From assembly GCA_023055355.1 (NCBI GenBank), contig JALJCS010000001.1, positions 97,387,381 to 97,451,380 of the forward strand: a stretch of DNA of 64,000 nucleotides, given 5' to 3'. A model generated the notes under the pieces. It was not told the DNA's origin, made no database searches, and saw only the letters and a list, made by a program, of their open reading frames with translations. The stretch comes from Agelaius tricolor (Eukaryota; Chordata; Aves; Passeriformes; Icteridae). Made by a program: the position numbers and the translations under genes. This document shows, piece after piece, positions 13,601 to 22,600 of the stretch. Position 1 is the first letter of the stretch, and the number at the start of each line of letters is the position of its first letter.

Positions 13601-16600
13601 AAAAATAAGAGAGCTATAGTTGTCATTATCAGGCTGAAAACAAAAGCCAGGAGAATGAAACAATATGTCTGCTAGACCAAACAGCTACTGCAGACTTGTC
13701 TCAAGAAAATCATCTGGGAAAAAATCTGTCTCAAGATCACACATACACACTGCAGAACTTGTAAGTGAAAACTCTGGGGTAAAATGTAAACCAAAAGCAG
13801 GATACTCCCTGAGCTAAGCAACACTTGCTTGTCTGTCTTTTAAGACATGGTGAAATTTTCCCCAGCTTTCAAATGGTAGCTGGAAACACATCATCCTTTG
13901 TTCTTTAGCCTCTCACAAGGAAGTCACACAGACTAAAGGTTTGCTGAGCAAATATATGACTTTTTCCTAGTCTGCCAATTTTATTTTGATGCTAAGTCCC
14001 TCTCAGCAGCACGTCGCATAAAATTGCTTAGTTGTTAGCCTGACACACTTCACCCTTATTAGGGAAAACATCCCACTGATTTGTAGGTTTGAGACACTTG
14101 TTGTCACCTGAGTGTAAGTTATTGAGTGTTACCCTCCTGGCTGTATCATGCTGTAGGCATTTGCTTGGGAGGTGGATAGGCAGAAGGAATTTAAAGAACT
14201 AGCTTCAGCCTTTTCCCTCTCATTTAAGACAATGTAACTCCCTTTTACAAGGTGTCTAAGAGCTGGCCCTGGACATCCCCTTTCCTGCCACCAGTGTTTG
14301 GGAAGGGTGCAGGCAGCAAAAGCACTGCAGGTCCTGTTGCCTCACTGCAGCCCTCCCCCTCTGAGGCAATGAGTAGTTCACACTCATGTTCAGGGACACC
14401 CTGGCTTCCCTTGTCACCACCAGGGCACTGACACCTAATACATCTTGCTTAGGACAGCTGTTCAGGCAGCCTTTAAAGTCAGTAGGGAGGATGCCCTTAA
14501 AACACCCCCATTCAGCACCTGTAATGAAAAACTCCCCCCATACTGAGACAAGACTACCTTTCAGAGGCATCTCCCTGAACTACAACTAGGAAGGAAGCAC
14601 AGATGGCTACATAAGTCACTGAAGTTTAAAACAATCACTTAGGAGAGTGTAAGTTATAGTTCAATATCTGGCTTCTAGAATTAACCTGATCACCACTGCA
14701 TAGCTCACCTGACTTTTGTCAGGGGCTAACATTTGAGAATTACAGCTGTGTTTTGATAGGCCATGTCAGCTTTAATATAAATTAATGTATTAAATAAGGA
14801 CCTTAAAAAGCTTCTTTGAACACTCTCACCCTAAAAATGGCAACATTAAGATATGTGATTTTTTTAAAGGCACAAGGCTGTAGCTGACTGGGAGATTTAA
14901 TGCCTAGAGAATGCATGTCAAAGACTTTCCTGCTGCAAGCTTTAATTGGCACTTCTGATGCTATTTGAGGGAAAAAAAATTCCATTCTCACAGCAAAAAA
15001 ATGCAAGAGATGCTGAGTATTTCTGAAGAAAATGCATATGGTCAAAATCATTCCGCAGCTTGGTTTCCAAAGGATGGGAGGCCAGTATCTGCACTGCCCC
15101 TGCACTTCAAAAGTCAGTAACTCCAACCTATTCTGAAAAGGTGTCAAGGAGAGACTTAATTTAAGTGGCTGGGAAAGAGGTCCAAATAATTCCTCTCAGG
15201 GGGAAAAGATGGTCAGAAAGATGCCCCTGGCCGAGTGGAGATAATGTCAATCAACACAGGAACATGGAGAAAGATGCTCAATCTGCAAGGGGTGTCATTG
15301 ACTGCCCTCAGAGCAGTCATTTTAAATAGAGCTGTTTTCTCAGGGTTTGCCATTTTGTAACTAAGATTCAACTTCTACTGGGACACCCTTTCTGCAACAA
15401 AAGTGTTTTAGAAGGTTACACGTCACAACCCCTAAACAAGCAGCAGTTTTGGAGCTGGAAGAGGGAGCACAGCCATACCCACATTAGAATGTAGCCTGCA
15501 CATCTCAGCTGGTCTGATACGAAACGCTGACCCCCAGCTAAGCACAGGTATTTTATATTGCATTTTACAAAAGCAAGGAAGTGACCACTAATGTGCATGG
15601 TTCTGATCTCCATCAGCACATGGAAACACATTTCAAACCATTTCCTTGTGTTCTGATTTATTTGATCCCGTGTTATACCTTGATACTCATGAACAATTAC
15701 AAAAACACAGAACTACCAAAACTGCTTCTCTTAGAAATGAATGCAGTATTCCTCCTCTTCCTGACATTTCAGAACAAGATGGTGCGGTGCTTTTTTCAAT
15801 AAGAACACCAAAATAAGGGTCATAAAGAGACATTTAATTTATCTGTCACTACAGACCACTGGAATTTGTCACCATTTATTGCAGTCAACTGAAAATGTAG
15901 TGAAGATTTATAACAACATTCTATGGTGCTTTACAAACATATGCTACCATCACTGGTAATTTTACTGTGATTCTATTATGAATCCTGTGTTTCAATTAAA
16001 TAAAATCAACACTGAAATACATACTTTCTAAACAAGGTAATATACAGCAAATATTTTCTTTAACTGTAAATTGAAACTTCATGTATTTTGAAATAAAGTA
16101 ATTAGGGTGCAATTCCTTCAAACAATAAAGACTTCATAATTTTAATAATGTACCAAATGTATCTATGCCAAGTAGCAGAAACAGGTTTAAAAGAGAAAAC
16201 CTACTGCAGAGACACAAAATACAGATTTTTATTAAAGAAAATGAAACAGAGCAGCAAACATCCTGCAGTACTGCAAGAATTTGCTTACACACACATAACA
16301 ATTTTCCTTTGTCTCACAGAAAGTTAACAGAAGATGTTAGGATACAGCCCCTGCTGCTCTTCACTGTTTATACTAACATTAAGAGCTAAAAAAAAAAAAT
16401 CAATCAGTATTTATGATAAAACCATATCTATGGCTGATTTAATAGCTAATGCCCCAAGCCACTTTCTTACCCTAATGCTAAATTCCAGTGAATTGCTAAC
16501 AGTAATTATCTGGGAAGAGCAGGAAGACAGCTCTGAAAAAGTGCTGAAGTGCTGCTTTCCTAACTGCTGGCACTGCAAGAAAACAAAGAGAAACGATTGT

Positions 16601-16984
16601 TTATACCCTACAATATCATTGTATCATTTATTGCACTCAATCCCTGATCACTTTTGACAGGTACCACAAGAGATTTTGCAGCACCATAGGATTTTGTGCT
16701 TAACTGTTACTGGAGCCCAGGGCTCCTATTTTTGGTAAATGCCAGATTGCCAGACAATGTAAGAGGGCTCCTTGGCATTCTTTGACTCTTACATATTATT
16801 TTGCTTATATATTCAGTTTCCTATGGCTTATTGACACATTCCATAAACAAGTTAAGCAAATATTTGGGTACCGGCACCAGCCTGGGAGGTGGTAAAAAAG
16901 GCTTGAAGTTGCTCAAGAATGAAGGGGTATCCTCTATTTCCCATGCACCAACTCCTTTTCAGCTGTTTATAACATGGGTTAAAA

Positions 16985-17206
16985 ACAGCCTTTTTATTTT
17001 AGGAAAAAAATTTCTTCAATGAAAGGGCTGTCAAGCTTAAAACAGACTGCCCAGGGAAGCGACTGAGTCACCATCCCTGGAGGTATTTAAAAGATGTGTA
17101 GATGTGGCACTCAAAAACATGATTTAGTGGCAGACTTGGCAGCGGTTGGACTTGATGATCTTACAGGTCTATTTCAACCTAAATTATTCTGTGATTCTGT
17201 TTTTTG
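16985..17206 (+). mobile_element. CR1 3' fragment
   Basis: A 5'-truncated CR1 with ACTGCCCAGGGAAGCGACTG, CCATCCCTGGAGGTATTTAA and the typical end TTGGACTTGATGATCTTACA, then ATTCTGTGATTCTGT. Intergenic. Confidence 0.9.
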
Positions 17207-19465
17207 AGGGAAAGCAAAATCCCTACCTATATGAGACACTCTGTCCTATTGTTCCAGATGCTAGCACTCTCAAAATTATCTTCAAAATCCAGGTATGTCA
17301 TGGATACTGGCATGGAGTGTTTGGACCTGCCTGAGCTCTGACAGGAAGGGCTGCCTGCCTGTGGCTCTGACAGCAGCAGTCATCACCTGCATGAAAGAAG
17401 ACAAGCAGGGGCCTGGACAGCACTTGGGTCAGCCCTTAATCACAACACTGAGGGAGACTGAAGATAAGTAAGTGAAATGTAGGGAAAATGGTGGAAAGGT
17501 GAGACCAGTTCTTCATATGCTAAATCAAAACTGTAAGTCTGCATCCAGGCAGGAATGCACCTGCAGTCAGCAGTGAGTAAAGTAATTAGATTTGAAAATC
17601 AGGAATGCCAAGAAGTGCAATTAGGTAAACATTCATGGAGTGTCTGCTGGAAAGGGTAAAACCTGGTATGAGATGATAATGAAGTAATGCAACAATCCAC
17701 AGAGAAGATTTAGAATTAAAAAATAAAATAACTGCAGTGTTTCACCGCTTCTTTGTGAATTAAGATGTTAAGCCTATAAATAATGATGCAGAAAAGGCAG
17801 AAGCTTCCAACTAAAATTTCCACTTCCTATTTGAAAAGGTGGTGTATTGTGTGACAAAGTATTTTCCAACACACCAGCAACCGAAAAGGCAAAACATTAC
17901 TAGAAATAATTAACAAATTAAAGACAGCTGACCCAGCCTATCTTTAGGTAACTGAAAATGTCAACAGATTTTGAAAATATCTGTCACTATACAGAGGGAA
18001 ACCAGAATGAATCAGATACAAATACAAACCAATTTTCCAATATCCAAGCCATGTTGCAGAATTTAAAGGTTCAAAATCTAATTACCACTAATTAAACCTT
18101 TTATGAAAAACAGGCTTTCATTAATCTCATTTTTCTTGTCAGTGAGGTACTTGGCTGATAATCCTGTAACTAAATAGTTCAGTTCAGTATTTTTGTAGAG
18201 AAACATCACAGTGAGACAAACATCCAAACTCACAGCTAGAGCAAGACTATGTCTCTAACACACACACTGGAAACACAAACTGTCAGATTTCAACAAGGAG
18301 CTCCCCCACAGGCTGCCAGTCAAGTGAGCTTTAGGGGAGGCTGCTCAGATTTGTGACAAGACCCTCACACTTTAATGCTCGAGTTAAGTTAAACCATGCA
18401 AAGGCAAAGCTGGGCTAAGCCCACACCCTTCTCTGATTCTGTGACTAGAGAAGATCCATTTGTTCAGGCTATCAAAAAGAACTTGCACAGAAATGTTCAC
18501 ATTTCAATAATGACAACTTACTCTCATTAGTAAGTACCCACACAAGTGGTAGATTTGCACTCTACTATTACTCTACTACAGCACTTACAACTAGGCAAAT
18601 TCTTGAATCAAGAACCGAGCTCAGTGTGACTGAAAGATATTCACTTTGATGCCAGATAACTTCATTTAAAGACCTGCAATATTAGATCACTGAATGGAAT
18701 TTGTCCCCTTTGACCATAAGGTTTCAGACAATAATGCTGTATTTTTCCAATGCAGCAGTTAGCCCATGTGCAAAAGGGCACCTCCACTTACAAAAGAAAA
18801 GATAATGTAAGTAGCATGAAGAAGACAGGAGATAAAGGACAGTGTTCTAGAATTCCAAATAGAGCACCTCTACACTACTTGCAATCAAGAGTGACCCTCT
18901 CCAAAATTTAAGTCTCCATTTTCCATTGTGCTACTTTACAGTCCTCAATCAGAGACAAGACTGCTCCTTCCCTACAAACAGGAAAAAACACCCAACCCAC
19001 TGCAACAGGGACAGAGGGAAGGTTCTTGAGAAAAGTGGCTTTTACCAGGGAACCACTGTGTGCAATCAGTGACCTACTGATCTCAGAGTTGGTTCTACCT
19101 TTGATGAATGGTGTTCAGGTTCATGAAATGCAAAGTTCTTTCAACACTTTTACACCACCACATAAATCTTTATATTCATGAAGAAATACAAGCCCTTATA
19201 CATCTCAATAAGCTCCTGACTACCAATTTCACACCACTATACTTGCATTTATACTTGCAGAGTGTAAATAGTATTAAAGATCAGGCAGACACTGAGCCAC
19301 TAACAGCTCCATAATCTGAGCTGCAGCACTGTGTTTAATTACATTGCATTATTAAGAAAATTCATCACATGACAGAATGTGGTGGCACGACAGAAACAAT
19401 AAGCTCCATGACAAATCCAGGTGAGATTTTTTCTGTACATGATATATTTTAGCAACTAGAAATAT
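17207..19465. other. Intergenic 3' of SDHAF4
   Basis: No exon, RNA gene or clear repeat recognised. It may include extra SDHAF4 3' UTR if the proximal poly(A) signal is bypassed. Confidence 0.6.
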
Positions 19466-19471
19466 TTTATT
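19466..19471 (-). terminator. Candidate poly(A) signal of SDHAF4
   Basis: AATAAA on the minus strand 22 nt past the stop codon. A weaker ATTAAA (19339-19334) is the fallback. Confidence 0.4.
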
Positions 19472-19492
19472 AGCAATACAGACATTTCAATA

Positions 19493-19602
19493 TTAGAAAT
19501 CTATACAACGTCCTTTTCTTTCCCAATCTCCAAAACGTGTAGGTTCAGGGCCTCTGGGTCCACCCCTCTCTTTTGTAGTAGGATTGATTCCATCAGGGAA
19601 TT
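19493..19602 (-). CDS. SDHAF4: SDHAF4 exon 3, DUF1674 C-terminus
   Basis: Acceptor GTTATTTTAG. Reads [20 protein letters not shown], then [15 protein letters not shown] and TAA (19495-19493). This is the invariant end of the family. A minus-strand AATAAA (19471-19466) lies only 22 nt after the stop and an ATTAAA at 19339-19334, so the 3' UTR may be short. Confidence 0.97.
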
Positions 19603-22600
19603 CTAAAATAACAGGGAAAGTCCATTAAAATTTCTATAATATTGACAAATATAAAAGATGCTATCATTTATGATGTTTTCCTTTTAGTTTCATTTTCAAA
19701 GATAAAATCAATTCTTTTTTGTTTTGAAAGGCAACCTTGAACTAAATATTTCCCAGAGCCCTACAAAATGAATTTCAGTTTTTTTGACTGCAATAAATAC
19801 GATCATATATATTATTTATATATACATATATATAGAAATACAGATATAATATTATATTATTTAATATGCAAATAAAGAAGCAACTGAATGTCCAGAGGCG
19901 TTAAAGGACCACAGCTTCTCAAGTCAGAACTTGCATCATTTGGGTATGCTGTACTTATGTTCACGAAATCTAAAACCCCAGGTATCATTTGCTGTTTACC
20001 TCTCTAATTTTAAGTACTCTGTTTTAATTTTAGCTTGAATTTGTTCAAGATTCTGTTAGTTTTGTACTTAAAACATCCAGGTTGGATGGTTGAGCCATCT
20101 AATATAGTAGAGGAAATGTATTAGAATATCTCTATAGAGGCTTTGCCCCAGAGGTCCTGGTTGCCCTTGATGGGCTGCAGCTGTGATGTCCTTAATTGGG
20201 CTGCAGCTGTGACCAATGAAGATGACTGGGATAAAAGGGGGTGGGTTAGCCAGTCAGGGAGAGCCTTGGAGGAGCCTTGACCTGAGAGAGAACAGCATGC
20301 AGCAGAAGGAGTCAGTGAAGATCTGCAGCCATGAGAATACACCAAAGAGGTATGGACTTTAGAAGTCTGAGAATATCATTATGAGACTCTAGAGACATAA
20401 TAGAAGAACAACAATTGGTGACCCTGATGTGATAGTTAGCAGAAGATAAGACAGCTGAGAGCTGTGGTGGCCAAGAGCTGTGACAGAACATAGCCTTTGG
20501 GTCAGGGAGCTGTGAAAGAGTATGGCCTTTGAGCAAGGAGCTATGTGTGTTGAACATGGCCTGTGAGTCATGGGGAAATGTATGTATTGTAATTGAACAT
20601 CTGTACAACTGTTAACTCATGTAAAAGAAAAGGGGGAAATATAGTAGAGGAAATGTATTAGAATATCTCTATAGAGGCTTTGCCCCAGAGGTCCTGGTTG
20701 CCCTTGATGGGCTGCAGCTGTGATGTCCTTAATTGGACTGCAGCTGTGACCAATGAAGATGACTGGGATAAAAGGGGGCGGGTTAGCCAGTCAGGGAGAG
20801 CCTTGGAGGAGCCCTGACCTGAGAGAGAACCCCATGCAGAAGAAGGAATCAGTGAAGAGCTGCAGCCATGAGAATATGCCAAAGAGGTATGGACTTTAGA
20901 AATCTGATAGAACAACGATATGAGACTCTAGAGAAATAGAATAACAACAATCTAATGCTTCACTTGTTCTAATGCTTCACCATCCTCAGAGTAGAGTTTC
21001 TTCCTAGCATTTATTTCAAGCCTGCCTTCCTTAAGTTTAGAACCATTGCCCCTTGTCCTGTCACAATCTGCTTGTATGAAAACTCCTTCCCTGAATTTTA
21101 TAAACCCCCTTAAGGTACTGAGCCTCCTTTAGACATCAGAAGCCCACAAACAGATTTTCCCAAAGCCTTCTCTTCTTCAGGCTGAGCAACCCCAGCTCTG
21201 TCAGTCTGTCCTGTGGTGGCCTCAGGGTAATACACTCTGGAGTTGGAGACCAGTTTTTAGCTCTGCTGCACAAATTAAAATGGCACTACACAGAGCCATT
21301 TTAGCCTGTATGAAAAGAGGGGACTTCTGTGAAAGAGTATCTGAGGATTTTGTTAATGAAATTAAGGATTCGAAGGTGGAAGAACACAATCAGTTTCTTA
21401 AATGAATGTAAGGAATAATTAGTCTTTATGCTGCTATCATTCAACTCTGGTGGCCTTATGGAATTAAAGAAGGGGCACATCCTCATGGACTGAATTATGC
21501 ATGGCATTGGCTTGCCTGGATGTTGAATATAGAGCCCCTGACAGATGTGACAGCTACACCACCTTTTAATTTTATGGAGGTGAGTGGCAATACTCTCATG
21601 AGACAGTATTACATCCAGTTCTGGAAAATTACTTTATTCAAGGCTACATCCCAAGAACTGAAGCAATTACCAGCACTGTACAGAAGGGCACATTAATATG
21701 TTTGAAGGATTTCATGAAGTACTGTCTACAGATGAAGGAAATTCTGCTTCCAGTGGGCACTCTGCTGCCTTCCTTTTGGAGACTATATATCAGTCTGTAT
21801 TTCTTTTCCTCAGGATGTTAGTGCTTTCAGACTTGGCTTCCTGTTTATATGGTAAGGCAGAATATATTCTGTATATAGAAGAATGAGAAGAAAATATTTC
21901 ATCAAATCGTTAATGCTTAATTCATGAAGATGTTGGGAAGAAGAAACTTGTGGTTCATTTGCTGCAAATAGTTAAAAGTTATTCTTTGCATTGCCTTTTT
22001 GAAAATGTTTGTATCATAAATACTTGTTTAAAAAAAAAAAAAAAACAAAAAAAAATCCCAAACCCCACCCAGAGTACTGTGTTCAGTTGTGGAGTTCCCA
22101 ACACAAAAAAGGGGTGGACCTCTTGGAACAAGTCCAGAGAAGGCCACTAAGACAAACACAGGACTGGTGCATCTGTCCTATTAAGACTGACTGAGAGAAC
22201 TGGGGTTCTTCAGCCTGCAGAAGAGAAGGCTCTGGCAAGACCTTTTAGAAGCCTTCCAGTACCTGAAGAGGGCCTGTAGAAAAGCTGGAGAGGGACCTTT
22301 AACAAGGTGATGTAGTGACAGGACAAGGGAGATTGGCTTTAAAATAAAAGAGAGTAGGTTTAGATTAGCTATTAGGAAGAAATTCTTTACTGTGAGGATG
22401 GTGAGGCACTGCAACAAGTCCTTCAGAAGGGCTGTGGATGCCCCATCCCTGGAAACGTTCAAGGCCAGGCTGGACTGGGCTTTGAGCAGGCTGTTCTAAT
22501 GGAAAGTACCCCTGCTAAAGGCAGGGCTGGTACTAAGTCAGGACACCCAGGCAAATTTGCTTATCTTCAAGAGCAGAGGAAGCCCAGGTTCTCTGTGTGA

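Larger units (their letters stand above)
4043..16984. other. Intergenic, no gene seen
   Basis: Non-coding on both strands as far as I can read. It includes a somewhat GC-richer patch around 10680-11380 and 12170-12780 with the longest open frame of the region (203 codons). That frame lacks recognisable domains and shows no splice partners. No clear CR1 was recognised here, so much of it may be unique or very old sequence. Confidence 0.6.
20103..20949 (+). mobile_element. Miniature non-autonomous LTR element with tRNA-Trp-type PBS
   Basis: An 847-bp element in SDHAF4 intron 2. Two direct LTRs (20103-20413, 311 bp; 20640-20949, 310 bp) flank only 226 bp of internal DNA. A 6-bp target duplication ATCTAA lies at 20097-20102 and 20950-20955. 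Two bases after the first LTR comes TGGTGACCCTGATGTGAT (20416-20433), which differs at two positions from the tRNA-Trp primer site of avian alpharetroviruses. A purine tract ending GGGGGAAA precedes the second LTR. There is no gag or pol, so it must have moved with borrowed enzymes, like plant TRIM elements. The LTRs differ at about a dozen sites over their first 260 bp plus a diverged segment, so it is not recent. The LTR starts TA rather than TG. Confidence 0.9.

Noticed and set aside
1..19400. SMAP1, expected next in the mammalian gene order
   Set aside because: No CpG island and no ARF-GAP-like exon was found; it probably lies beyond the left edge.
20121..20915. Two similar minus-strand frames (20121-20345 and 20658-20915) looking like a duplicated gene
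   Set aside because: They are the same antisense frame in the two LTRs of the miniature element.
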